Source: Bacillus sp. BGMRC 2118 (lineage in GTDB: Bacteria; Bacillota; Bacilli; Bacillales; SA4). From it: a stretch of DNA of 64,000 nucleotides. The stretch lies in contig VTTJ01000001.1 of assembly GCA_008364785.1 (NCBI GenBank), positions 310,001 to 374,000 on the forward strand. The letters are read 5' to 3'. Both the position numbers and the translations under genes were made by a program. Position 1 is the first letter of the stretch; each line of letters starts with the position of its first letter. The notes beneath the pieces are model-generated. The model saw nothing but the letters and a program-made list of their open reading frames with translations. It did no database searches and had not been told where the DNA came from. Of this stretch, positions 8,346 to 16,993 are shown one piece after another.

Positions 8346-9713
8346 ATGTATCAGACAAAAACAAGAAGAGAAAAATTGGCTTTATTTTCAAAAATTTTAG
8401 TGCCCATATTACTAACCCAAATAGGGTTATTTTCGATGAATTTCTTAGATATCATGATGTCAGGTAGAGCTGGTTCAACCGATTTAGCAGGTGTAGCGAT
8501 AGGTTCAAGCTTATGGGTTCCTGTATACACAGGATTAAGTGGAATTTTATTAGCTGTCACTCCTATTGTTGCACAACTTATCGGAGGAAAAAAACAAGAA
8601 CAAATTGCTTATATTGTCATGCAGGCCATATACTTATCGATTTTGATTGCCATCATTGTGTTTGTCATTGGTTCCTTAACCCTGCAGCCGATACTAAGTG
8701 GTATGGACCTAGATAGTCAAGTACATAAGATTGCCTATGATTATCTAGTTGCCTTATCCATTGGAATTATCCCATTATTTATCTATACAGTACTCCGGTC
8801 ATTTATAGATGCTCTTGGTGAAACGAGAATTACGATGTGGATTACTCTTAGTTCTCTACCTATTAATGCAATTCTTAACTACTTATTGATATTTGGAAAA
8901 TTTGGATTCCCTAAACTGGGAGGAGTTGGTGCTGGATACGCCACAGCTATCACGTATTGGCTCATTCTGCTTATTAGTATTCTAATTATTCAATTCAAAC
9001 CTTCATTTTCTCATTATAAAATCTTTGCACAGATATATTGGGTCTCCCCGAACAAATGGAAGGAGTTACTGATTATCGGAGTACCTATTGGACTTGCGAT
9101 TTTCTTCGAAACCAGTATCTTCTCTGCTGTCACATTATTAATGAGTGAATATGATACTATCACAATTGCAGCACACCAAATTGCTTTAAATTTCGCTTCT
9201 TTGCTTTATATGATTCCATTAAGTATATCGATGGCTTTAACCATCTGTGTTGGCTTTGAAATTGGTGCAAAGCGAACAACTGATGCACAGCATTACAGCT
9301 TTATAGGGATAGGCCTTGCCATACTACTCGCCATCGTTACAGGTATTATTTTATTCCTGTTTAGAGATGTCATCGCGACCATTTATAGTACCGATTCCGC
9401 TGTTATTCCTATAGCGCAGCACTTCTTATTATATGCGATATTCTTTCAGCTTTCTGATGCAGTCGGCCAGCCTATTCAAGGGGCACTTCGAGGATATAAA
9501 GATGTAAATGTCTCCTTAGTCCTTTCGCTCATTTCCTTTTGGGTAATCGGGTTACCACTAGGTTATGTTCTAGCTCAATATACAACTTTAGATGCGTTTG
9601 GTTATTGGATTGGGCTTAGTAGTGGACTTACTGTTGGAGCCATACTTTTATTTATTCGTCTATACGTAGTTCAACGGAATTTTCATACAAATAATCTTAC
9701 AAGAAGTGAATAA
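8346..9713 (+). CDS. MATE family multidrug exporter (YojI/NorM-like)
   Basis: 455 residues, 12 membrane spans in two six-span MatE repeats. N-terminal ILLTQIGLFSMNFLDIMMSGRAG and the central EIGAKR region are typical of Na+/H+-coupled cationic drug and dye exporters such as NorM and B. subtilis YojI. GAGGGAC five bases before the ATG gives the start. The divergent 230-base gap has a TATAAT at 8154-8159 and a leader of about 180 bases holding a 7-bp dyad (ATTGATG/CATCAAT) before the ATG; I recognise no riboswitch class in it. Confidence 0.88.
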   Translation: MYQTKTRREKLALFSKILVPILLTQIGLFSMNFLDIMMSGRAGSTDLAGVAIGSSLWVPVYTGLSGILLAVTPIVAQLIGGKKQEQIAYIVMQAIYLSILIAIIVFVIGSLTLQPILSGMDLDSQVHKIAYDYLVALSIGIIPLFIYTVLRSFIDALGETRITMWITLSSLPINAILNYLLIFGKFGFPKLGGVGAGYATAITYWLILLISILIIQFKPSFSHYKIFAQIYWVSPNKWKELLIIGVPIGLAIFFETSIFSAVTLLMSEYDTITIAAHQIALNFASLLYMIPLSISMALTICVGFEIGAKRTTDAQHYSFIGIGLAILLAIVTGIILFLFRDVIATIYSTDSAVIPIAQHFLLYAIFFQLSDAVGQPIQGALRGYKDVNVSLVLSLISFWVIGLPLGYVLAQYTTLDAFGYWIGLSSGLTVGAILLFIRLYVVQRNFHTNNLTRSE

Positions 9714-9719
9714 ACTACT

Positions 9720-9751
9720 AAGGATCAGAGTCATAAACCCTGATCCTTTTT
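9720..9751 (+). terminator. Terminator after MATE gene
   Basis: AAGGATCAG pairs with CTGATCCTT around AGTCATAAACC, followed by TTTTTC, seven bases past the stop. Confidence 0.9.
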
Positions 9752-9826
9752 CAATTGAAATTAATCATACTCCCCTTCACCTTGAACATATTTAACTTTT
9801 ACTATTTTTCCTTCATATTAATAAAA

Positions 9827-10144
9827 TCATATTGTCTCACCATCTTTTTTATAGATTGTAATCGGGAACTCAACTTCCATCTGATCATACTCAGAATAGT
9901 CTTGCATAAAATCAAGATGATAACGAGTTTTCTCTGCTCTTTCGAGAATTTCCTCAAGCATTTCACTCACAATCTTATTTTCATCAAATAGGTTATAAGC
10001 CATTTCTCTTTGATTACGTTCCACCCAATAGAGTTCATCATAACTAACAACTTTTGTTTTGGTTACTTCATATTTCTAATAAGAGGAACATCCCACAATA
10101 AGGATGTTCCAAACAATCATAAATAGAAAAAATACCTTCTTCAA
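9827..10144 (-). pseudogene. Small lipoprotein gene interrupted by an in-frame amber codon
   Basis: From TTG at 10142-10144 (AGGAG eight bases upstream) the frame reads a lipoprotein signal peptide: KKVFFLFMIVWNILIVGCSS, with a lipobox Cys near residue 19. A TAG at 10076-10078 follows. The same frame then continues without a break through YEVTKTKVVSYDELYWVERN and LEEILERAEKTRYH to the stop at 9827-9829, 105 residues in all. A 9-bp perfect hairpin (GGAACATCC/GGATGTTCC) lies just before the TAG. The gene is either recently broken or read through. An internal GTG at 10022-10024 has no ribosome binding site. Confidence 0.65.
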
Positions 10145-10169
10145 AGCGACAACTCCTGACACGTTTTTC

Positions 10170-10409
10170 TTAACGGTTTATAGCTAAAAAAAACAACAAC
10201 GATTGAAGTAAGATAGGAAATAACATGGATATATATCCAATTTTTCGCCATTTAAAATGCAAAGAAAAACCAACTATCCACAGTATAAAGCACCATAACC
10301 AGTTATAATTCGGCAACGAACCTTCACCTAACGCAGAGAAACCAATAGCTAATAGTGTGAGACAACTAATCAACACACCACTAACGATACTATAGCCAAC
10401 TCTAAACAA
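10170..10409 (-). CDS. Small membrane protein, unknown
   Basis: 79 residues with three likely membrane spans (residues about 7-25, 38-52 and 58-76) joined by short loops; a basic HFKWRK follows the second span. Not recognised. The start is TTG at 10407-10409, ten bases after AAGGAGG; no in-frame ATG is available. It precedes the interrupted lipoprotein gene by 25 bases and probably shares its transcript. The 255 bases upstream show only a terminator and a possible gene remnant. Confidence 0.6.
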   Translation of the reverse strand: MFRVGYSIVSGVLISCLTLLAIGFSALGEGSLPNYNWLWCFILWIVGFSLHFKWRKIGYISMLFPILLQSLLFFLAINR

Positions 10410-10457
10410 TCTATTTACGCCTCCTTACAGAAGATACACAATAAGAATAAAAGAAAA

Positions 10458-10479
10458 AACCTCACTAAAAAGTAAGGTT
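10458..10479 (-). terminator. Weak terminator downstream of nfo
   Basis: AACCT-C-AC pairs with GT-A-AGGTT around TAAAAA; leftward it is followed by TTTTTTCTTTT. Confidence 0.55.
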
Positions 10480-10664
10480 CTGTCTATACATATTCGTTAG
10501 CAGGAAAAATTATCCTAAAAGATTCCATTTACTACTCTACCTTAAAGGTGATGATTTCTTTAGAAACTTAAACTTTAAGAATTCGTCCTTTTTTACATCC
10601 TGATACAACATTGATGTTATGGTTGTGTTCAAAACACATGTTCACTAAACTACCTATATCCGCC

Positions 10665-11489
10665 TCATAAAACGCTAAGTCCTCTAACTAAATTTATTTC
10701 ATTTTTATGGTCTTCTCCTGGTGTCTCTAGCACAAAAGGGATTTCCGACAGCGATTTTTCCTTTAGCAGCTTGCCAATCAGGCTTATATCAATTTTCCCA
10801 CTATCTATATTTGCATGCCGATCCTTCCCAGAGCCATTCTCATACTTAGAGTTATTTAAGTGAATAACCTTTAAATGTTTGAAATAAGAGAGTTCATTAC
10901 CCTTTTGCATAAAATCCTCATACTTCTCACCTGTCCATTCATCACTAGCAAACGCATGGCATGTATCGAGACAAAAGCCTACTTTGTCTGGGAACTTACA
11001 AAGGTTACGAATCTGCACTTGTTCTTCAAGAGTTGTACCCATTACTCCTGGTTTTCCTGCGACATTTTCAAGTAGTACTAATGCATCTCCATGCCAGTTA
11101 ATAAGTACTTCATTCAACATCTCAATCATCACTAGATAACCCTTCAATGGGTCATGAGTATCGATTTGACTCCCAAAGTGGACAACCACTCCAATCGATC
11201 CACATGCTTCTGCTATCTCTAAGTCATTTAAGAGTGAATCTATGGTCAGTTTTCGTTTATCAGAAGAAGGTGTTAAATTCGTTGGATACGGAGTATGTGC
11301 AACTGAAACGATATTATGTCCCTTGCAAAAGTCCTTACATTCACTCGCGTCTTGGGCATTGATTTCCTTAACTGACAAGCTTCGGGGGTTCTTGGGAAAG
11401 TATTGATAGGCAGTTGCCCCTATTTGGTGCGCTCTTTTTGCAGCACCAAGATAACCATCTCGTATACTGACATGACAGCCGATTAACAA
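10665..11489 (-). CDS. nfo: Endonuclease IV (AP endonuclease)
   Basis: 274 residues, class II apurinic endonuclease with a TIM barrel and three zinc ions. It cleaves DNA 5' to abasic sites in base excision repair. Visible signatures: IGCHVSIRDGYLGA at the start, VVHFGSQ, VLLENVAGKPG, GFCLDTCHAFASD, the long HLNNSKYENGSGKDRHANID, and VLETPGEDH at the end, which contribute the metal His, Glu and Asp ligands. Slightly shorter than the usual roughly 297 residues, so it may be a second paralogue. Start is TTG at 11487-11489 after AAAGGGTGAT. Confidence 0.88.
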   Translation of the reverse strand: MLIGCHVSIRDGYLGAAKRAHQIGATAYQYFPKNPRSLSVKEINAQDASECKDFCKGHNIVSVAHTPYPTNLTPSSDKRKLTIDSLLNDLEIAEACGSIGVVVHFGSQIDTHDPLKGYLVMIEMLNEVLINWHGDALVLLENVAGKPGVMGTTLEEQVQIRNLCKFPDKVGFCLDTCHAFASDEWTGEKYEDFMQKGNELSYFKHLKVIHLNNSKYENGSGKDRHANIDSGKIDISLIGKLLKEKSLSEIPFVLETPGEDHKNEINLVRGLSVL

Positions 11490-11585
11490 GATAAAATCAC
11501 CCTTTTCATAAGATAATTTTATCCTCTCCTTATTAGCTGAAACTAGTCAGGAAAACAATGATATGGCATTATCCTCACCACTTAA

Positions 11586-12242
11586 TTACTCTACTGGAGG
11601 GAAAACGATATCTTGCTTTTTCACGATAAAACTAGTACCACCCCCGCAGCTTAAAGCAACCAACTCTTCCTGTTCATCTGAAATCATACATATGTGGTCA
11701 CCTTCAGTTTTAAACGCCTCTGTTCCTTGTATCTCCGTAAATAAATCTACTTTGTATACAATGGTACCCCCTTGTAGTGTAACTGGGCTTTTTACCTTTG
11801 GTTGTGTTTCGTGTGTATATAATTGTGTATCTTCTTCCTTGATCCATCCTTTCATATTAGTTGGAGTATCAAATACAGGTATCGTAACGTATAGCCATAT
11901 TTCTTGATAAACTTCAACAACGTCATGTACCTCGACAACTGTGCTTGGTGCAATCGTATTTAATATTTCAGCATGAGCTTGTGGAGTAAGAAGCAAAGGA
12001 ACTTCCTGTTCAACAAATCTCCTTGTCTCTGTACCCTCGATATAGTTTAATGTTAAACTTTCCTGTTTTAATTGGTCAGGCTGAAGTTTACCTTTCAATT
12101 CTTTGTTTTCTTTCTCTAGATTTTCTATTCTTTTTTTATATTGATCCAATTCATTTGTGGTGCTGCCCATCCTTTCATTGGAGCATGCACTAAGTATGAT
12201 TATCATGATGAAATAAAAAGTATAAAACTTAATCATTTTCAT
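11586..12242 (-). CDS. Putative lipoprotein with coiled coil
   Basis: 218 residues. A signal peptide with lipobox LSAC (Cys about residue 20) predicts anchoring to the outer face of the membrane. Residues 30-55 form a short coiled coil (YKKRIENLEKENKELKGKL). The remainder is beta-rich and contains VVEVHDVVEVYQEIWLYVTIP and GWIKEEDT, reminiscent of an SH3-like domain. Function unknown. GGGGAG precedes the ATG at 12240-12242. Confidence 0.72.
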   Translation of the reverse strand: MKMIKFYTFYFIMIIILSACSNERMGSTTNELDQYKKRIENLEKENKELKGKLQPDQLKQESLTLNYIEGTETRRFVEQEVPLLLTPQAHAEILNTIAPSTVVEVHDVVEVYQEIWLYVTIPVFDTPTNMKGWIKEEDTQLYTHETQPKVKSPVTLQGGTIVYKVDLFTEIQGTEAFKTEGDHICMISDEQEELVALSCGGGTSFIVKKQDIVFPPVE

Positions 12243-12284
12243 TTCTATCGCTCCCCTTAAACCATACCATTCTTCTTATCCAAA

Positions 12285-13037
12285 TTACTGCTTGACGATC
12301 TTTCTAAAGAGAGTGTCTAATTCATCATTGTGTATGACATTGGATTTTTCATTGAGTTTGTCTATGTATAACTTTATATATTCCAGCGTCTCATTCATCC
12401 AGTCCTTTAGTGTCGGTACAACCTGATGTAATTCATCCGCATTATTTTTCTTTCTGCCAATAATCACTTCAATTTCTCTCTTTATTCCCATTAACTTTAA
12501 ATCCGATAGTAAGGCATCGAATTGAACTTCCGGAAATTCTTTATATGTTATGATCCACTTACACATAAGTAACGGACGTAATACATTCAATAATAGTTTT
12601 GTAGAAGGTTTCTTATTCAGTAATTTTAAATTGGTTCTCGCCATATTAAAATAATGATGAAGTAATGGTTTTTCATGGAAGTGTTGTCGATGGAGGTTTA
12701 TTAGATCTTCTTTCACATTATATATGTTTATATATTGAATTGGACTGTGAAGCCATTCTAGAATGGATGGATTATGTTTTTTGAGAAGCAGTAGAGACTT
12801 TTTTATATCCCATCCTGAATATTCTATTGAATCAAGGACTTTCCCTTCTATTACCTGTTTCGGTTCGTTGATGGATATGTATTGATTCACGTGATGAGTA
12901 TAGATAAAACGCACATCATAATCACTTTTTTCATGATGTAAACTCCAAGCGCGACTTCCCGCTTCACACGCGTATAAGATTGTAATATTATGAGATTGCT
13001 TTAGGGTCGTTAGCAGAGTTAAAATTTGCTCGTTCAT
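12285..13037 (-). CDS. RlaP/YcgL-type nucleotidyltransferase
   Basis: About 250 residues of the DNA polymerase beta-like nucleotidyltransferase superfamily (COG3541, RlaP; B. subtilis YcgL). The core ACEAGSRAWSLHHEKSDYDV contains the GS motif and the catalytic D-x-D, and RFIYTHH follows. Homologues were named from association with RNA repair, but the target is not known. I start at the ATG 13035-13037, matching family N-termini, although the Shine-Dalgarno (GGTGAT) is weak; a longer frame reaches 13094 and would overlap the divergent cupin start. Confidence 0.78.
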   Translation of the reverse strand: MNEQILTLLTTLKQSHNITILYACEAGSRAWSLHHEKSDYDVRFIYTHHVNQYISINEPKQVIEGKVLDSIEYSGWDIKKSLLLLKKHNPSILEWLHSPIQYINIYNVKEDLINLHRQHFHEKPLLHHYFNMARTNLKLLNKKPSTKLLLNVLRPLLMCKWIITYKEFPEVQFDALLSDLKLMGIKREIEVIIGRKKNNADELHQVVPTLKDWMNETLEYIKLYIDKLNEKSNVIHNDELDTLFRKIVKQ

Positions 13038-13092
13038 TGTATCACCGTCATTTACTAATAATTCACTATACATTGAGTATAAGGAGACTAAC

Positions 13093-13431
13093 ATGATCTT
13101 ATCAAAAAAACTTACAAAGCATTACAAATGGGGAGCAGACTGTGAAGGATGGATATTTGCTTCGAATGACACACAAACGATGATTTTAGAAAGAATGCCT
13201 CCTCACACAAGAGAACAACGGCACTATCATAAGTATGCAAAACAACTATTTTTTATTATACAAGGCACAGCAGTGATTGAAATTGATGGAGAAGCTTTTA
13301 TACTTCACGAGCAAGAAGCGATTGAAATAGAAAAGGGACTCCCCCATCAAATAGTTAACAATAGTGGAGAAGACATTGTATTTTTTGTCATCTCACAACC
13401 ACCAACTGTAAATGATCGTTATCTTGTATAA
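13093..13431 (+). CDS. Single-domain cupin protein
   Basis: 112 residues, one cupin_2 barrel. Motif 1 (PPHTREQRHYHKYAKQLFFIIQG) has the usual His and Glu/Gln metal ligands, and motif 2 (GLPHQIVNNSG) gives the last His. Likely a small metal-binding sugar- or ligand-binding protein; no substrate can be deduced. AAGGAG precedes the ATG. It is divergent from the nucleotidyltransferase gene and convergent with the DUF2164 gene, only three bases away. Confidence 0.82.
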   Translation: MILSKKLTKHYKWGADCEGWIFASNDTQTMILERMPPHTREQRHYHKYAKQLFFIIQGTAVIEIDGEAFILHEQEAIEIEKGLPHQIVNNSGEDIVFFVISQPPTVNDRYLV

Positions 13432-13434
13432 TGA

Positions 13435-13680
13435 TTATTTTTGAATGGGCTGTTCCAGCAAATACAATTCTTCTTCTAAAAGAGTCATTCTATCACTTAA
13501 TACTTTCCTTGCATCAAGTATTGCCTGGTTATACACATATGGAGAGGCTTCCTTGAGTATAAAGTCAAGAAAGCCCTCCGCTGCAATTGAACCGATTTCC
13601 TCATCACGTTCTTGAAGGAAGTATTGTTGAACTTGCTCAATTAATCGTTCTTTTTCATTTCTTGGAATTTTTATCATCAT
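13435..13680 (-). CDS. DUF2164 family protein
   Basis: 81-residue all-helical cytoplasmic protein. The pattern IPRNEKERLIEQVQQYFLQERDEEIGSIAAEGFLDFILKE and YNQAILDARK is that of DUF2164. Function unknown. It starts one base after the murG-like stop, so it is co-translated with that gene. Confidence 0.8.
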   Translation of the reverse strand: MMIKIPRNEKERLIEQVQQYFLQERDEEIGSIAAEGFLDFILKEASPYVYNQAILDARKVLSDRMTLLEEELYLLEQPIQK

Positions 13681-13681
13681 T

Positions 13682-14752
13682 TTACTTTGCGACCTCTTTT
13701 ATTAATTTTAATACAGGCTGTATCGAGAAATCACCTTCATACTGTTCCATTTGAGCAACATATCGATCACGGTCATTGTATATATTTTGAACAGTTTTTA
13801 AAAACTTCTCCTGTGTCAATTCTTCCTCTTGAAGTACTTCCGCATACCCTGCTTTTCGGAAAGATTCTGCGTTAATAATTTGGTCTCCACGGCTTTGCTC
13901 TTTTGTAAGAGGTATTAATAACATCGGTTTTTTTAATGCAAGAAATTCAAAGATTGAGTTAGATCCGGCTCTCGTCACAACAACGTCCGTCATTGCTAGT
14001 ACATCCGGTAATTCATCTGTTAAATATTCAAACTGCTTATATCCAGGCTGATGCAGGGAATGTCTACTATTTCCTTTTCCACAAATATGCACAATTTGGA
14101 ACATTTTTAAGAGATCTTCGAGATTCGCACGTATCATTTCATTAATACGTTTTGATCCTAAACTGCCTCCCATAATTAATAGGACTGGTTTTCGGTTCGT
14201 AAAGTGAAGATCTCGCAACCCCTTTGTGGAATCACCTTTTAATATTTCCTCACGTACAATTGCCCCTGTGTGAACAACTTTTTCCTTTTCTTTTATATAT
14301 TTCTCTGTGTCCTTAAATGTAACACATAGCTTTGTTGCAAGTGGAATCGCAATTTTATTAGCGAGTCCAGGCGTTACATCCGACTCATGAATGATCGAAG
14401 GGACTCTGTTAAGTTTCCCTGCAACTATTACAGGAACTGACACGAAGCCACCCTTAGAAAAGATAACGTTTGGTTTAATTTTCTTTAGTATACGAAAGGC
14501 TTGGTACGTCCCTTTTAATACATTGAATGGGTCCTTCAAGTTTTTCCAATCAAAATAACGTCTCAGTTTTCCAGTTTCAATTGCGTAATATGTTACATCA
14601 TTCACCTTGGAAATAAGGTCTCGTTCGATCCCGCTCTTTGAACCGATATAACTAACATCCCATCCTTCTTTTTGGAAGTGTGGAATTAATGCTAAGTTTA
14701 ATATAACATGACCTGCCGAGCCGCCACCTGTAAATACTATTTTTTTCTTCAT
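13682..14752 (-). CDS. murG: MurG-like UDP-GlcNAc glycosyltransferase
   Basis: 356 residues, GT-B glycosyltransferase of family 28. MurG adds GlcNAc to undecaprenyl-PP-MurNAc-pentapeptide (lipid I to lipid II) on the inner membrane face. The N-terminal GGGSAGHV loop, the acceptor motif [24 protein letters not shown], and the C-terminal donor site [13 protein letters not shown] with [13 protein letters not shown] are all present. Context (a kinase-like gene, then DUF2164) is not the mur/div cluster, so this is probably the second MurG paralogue seen in some bacilli, and its acceptor could differ. Confidence 0.85.
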   Translation of the reverse strand: MKKKIVFTGGGSAGHVILNLALIPHFQKEGWDVSYIGSKSGIERDLISKVNDVTYYAIETGKLRRYFDWKNLKDPFNVLKGTYQAFRILKKIKPNVIFSKGGFVSVPVIVAGKLNRVPSIIHESDVTPGLANKIAIPLATKLCVTFKDTEKYIKEKEKVVHTGAIVREEILKGDSTKGLRDLHFTNRKPVLLIMGGSLGSKRINEMIRANLEDLLKMFQIVHICGKGNSRHSLHQPGYKQFEYLTDELPDVLAMTDVVVTRAGSNSIFEFLALKKPMLLIPLTKEQSRGDQIINAESFRKAGYAEVLQEEELTQEKFLKTVQNIYNDRDRYVAQMEQYEGDFSIQPVLKLIKEVAK

Positions 14753-14790
14753 GATTACCCTCTCTATTCTGTATATTTTCTATAAGTTGT

Positions 14791-15702
14791 TCAAATTGTC
14801 CAATCGAGATACCAGGTAGGAATAGGACTTGTAAATTGACGATGATCCGCTGCAATTTGATGCAAATTACCAATCATGGAATCAAGTAAACTTGGATGTT
14901 GATTCAGTGACCATACGATTGAAGAAAAAATACTCATACCCATATATACCGTATATATTTTCCAGAATTCATCTGGAACAATATTATTAAAATAGCCATG
15001 TATTTGGCCAACTGCAAAAGGAATACTTACATGTGTCGTAAATAATCCAATTTTATAAAAATCATGGTAGGGATCTCCCCAGTCATATCGGTTAAAATCA
15101 ATAACTCCCCCGTAACCATCTTCATTGAAAATTAAATTCCCAGGATGGAAATCGTCATGTTGAAAGGTTGAAGGTCTTTGTTTAAGTAAATGTATATTTC
15201 CTTCTATGAAACGTTGAATATCTTCTGCTTGCTCAAAAACAAATCCACAGCATTTATATGCTTCATAATAACTCATATGCTTTTTCCATTTTTGTTCATA
15301 CCAATTTTGGTAATGAATTGGGGCAGGTATTGCATGCATCGCCTTTAACTGTTTACCTGCTTCAATTCCCATTTTATATTGACTGTCAGTAGAATGCTCC
15401 CGTAAAAATTCTTCACCATCTACTCCCTCAATAAAGCCTAACACCATACAAATAGAACCATTAGGTAGAACATGAAGATGCAAAGGCTTTGAACAATTCA
15501 CTCCTAATTGATACACCGTTTTTAATATGTAAAACTCTTCCTTTTTCCGTTTATACGTTTCAGGACTAGACATACGGACTAACAGATTACTTCCATCCAT
15601 AAGTGAAACTTTATATTTTTCATCATTTGAATAACCTTTATGAACACGCTCAATATTTATTACATTATAGTGATCATGTAAAAACGATTGGAATTCGTAC
15701 AT
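14791..15702 (-). CDS. Aminoglycoside phosphotransferase-fold kinase (APH family)
   Basis: 303 residues with the APH/choline-kinase fold. The Brenner motif FQHDDFHPGNLIFNE (catalytic Asp) and the metal motif VIDFNRYDWGDPYHDF are both intact, and a nucleotide-loop-like VHKGYSNDEKYKV lies at the start. The likely substrate is a small hydroxyl compound; resistance to an aminoglycoside cannot be inferred. GGAGG five bases before the ATG at 15700-15702 decides the start over an upstream in-frame ATG. The murG-like gene follows after 38 bases. Confidence 0.85.
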   Translation of the reverse strand: MYEFQSFLHDHYNVINIERVHKGYSNDEKYKVSLMDGSNLLVRMSSPETYKRKKEEFYILKTVYQLGVNCSKPLHLHVLPNGSICMVLGFIEGVDGEEFLREHSTDSQYKMGIEAGKQLKAMHAIPAPIHYQNWYEQKWKKHMSYYEAYKCCGFVFEQAEDIQRFIEGNIHLLKQRPSTFQHDDFHPGNLIFNEDGYGGVIDFNRYDWGDPYHDFYKIGLFTTHVSIPFAVGQIHGYFNNIVPDEFWKIYTVYMGMSIFSSIVWSLNQHPSLLDSMIGNLHQIAADHRQFTSPIPTWYLDWTI

Positions 15703-15820
15703 TTCTTCCTCCATCGCAGGGACGTCAGATAGGCTTTCTCCGTTTCATGACACCCTTTAAGCAAAAATTCTAAACTCTATTATAACGTGATTTCCTGTTT
15801 ATTTGTTTAAAAACAATAAA

Positions 15821-15845
15821 AAAGTGAGCAATTGCTCACTTTTTC
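15821..15845 (-). terminator. Terminator of the tyrosine-degradation operon, overlapping the hmgA stop
   Basis: A perfect palindromic stem, AAAGTGAGCAATTGCTCACTTT, with T's on the minus-strand side. The hmgA TGA (15836-15838) lies inside the stem. Confidence 0.88.
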
Positions 15846-16993
15846 TTTTCAATCCATGTGTACATATAATTTTGATCTTCAATCGTTTGAGCTCTTTTAA
15901 CAACTTTAAGTGGTTTAAAGGTATCAATCATAACAGCCAATTCTAATGTCTCTTTTTTACCGATACTTGCCTCTGTTGTTCCAGGATGCGGTCCATGCGG
16001 TATACCACTCGGATGAAGAGTAATGGAACCACGCTTAATACCCTTTCTGCTCATAAAATTACCTTCCACATAATATAACAGTTCATCACTGTTTACATTG
16101 CTATGATAATAAGGTGCTGGAATTGCTTCTGGGTGATAGTCATACAGCCTTGGCACAAATGAACATACAACGAAATTATGTCCCTCAAACGTTTGATGTA
16201 CTGGAGGTGGCTGATGAACACGACCTGTTATTGGTTCAAAATCCTCAATATTAAACACCCATGGATATAGATACCCATCCCAACCGACTACATCAAGCGG
16301 ATGATGATTTAAGACATGTGAATGCAGATACCCACGAGACTTTGTAATGACTTCAAATTCCCCTTTTTCCGCATATGTTAACAGCTTTTCTGGACCACGA
16401 ATATCACGCTCACAAAATGGACTATGCTCAAGTAGTTGTCCGTATTCATTTCGGTACCGTCTCGGTGTTGTAATTTGACTAAATGCTTCCACAAATAACA
16501 ACTTCGTTGGTTCGTCAGGAACAACTCGATAAATTGTACCAATAGGAATAACCACATAATCACCAGGGCGATACGTGATCGTACCAAACATCGTCTCTAT
16601 CGTACCGTTTCCGTCATGGACGTACAACATTTCATCGCCATCACCATTACGGTAAAAACCCTTCATTTCTTCTGTTACCATGACGGTACCAATTAACAGG
16701 TCATTATTTCCTAATAGATACTCTCTCGCAAATAATGCATCACCGGCTGTTTCAATATCTTCAGTTAATAAATGACGGTGCTTTAACGATTCATCTGTTT
16801 CATACTCAGGAAGATAGGATGATAGAATTTTAGAACTCACCACTTCTGTTGGCAAATGATGATGATATAATATAGATTGAGTTCCTGAGAACCCCTTCGT
16901 TCCCATTACTTGTTCACGAAATAAAGTGCCATCCTCTTTTTTAAACATTGTATGTCTTTTATGTGGAATTTCTCCCATTTGACGATAATACAT
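15836..16993 (-). CDS. hmgA: Homogentisate 1,2-dioxygenase
   Basis: 385 residues, cupin-fold Fe(II) dioxygenase that opens the homogentisate ring to maleylacetoacetate in tyrosine catabolism. The N-terminal YYRQMGEIPHKRHTMF is typical, and the metal site is visible as HPSGIPHGPHPGT and NSDELLYYVEGNF. A second cupin motif GDEMLYVHDGNG with YVVIPIGTIYRV lies earlier. The ATG at 16991-16993 overlaps the upstream stop as TAATG and has GGTGAT before it, implying translational coupling. It is the last gene of the operon and ends in the terminator stem. Confidence 0.93.
   Translation of the reverse strand: MYYRQMGEIPHKRHTMFKKEDGTLFREQVMGTKGFSGTQSILYHHHLPTEVVSSKILSSYLPEYETDESLKHRHLLTEDIETAGDALFAREYLLGNNDLLIGTVMVTEEMKGFYRNGDGDEMLYVHDGNGTIETMFGTITYRPGDYVVIPIGTIYRVVPDEPTKLLFVEAFSQITTPRRYRNEYGQLLEHSPFCERDIRGPEKLLTYAEKGEFEVITKSRGYLHSHVLNHHPLDVVGWDGYLYPWVFNIEDFEPITGRVHQPPPVHQTFEGHNFVVCSFVPRLYDYHPEAIPAPYYHSNVNSDELLYYVEGNFMSRKGIKRGSITLHPSGIPHGPHPGTTEASIGKKETLELAVMIDTFKPLKVVKRAQTIEDQNYMYTWIEKKK

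Noticed and set aside
11563..11907. 114-residue plus-strand frame
   Set aside because: It is antisense to the lipoprotein gene and has no credible start signal.
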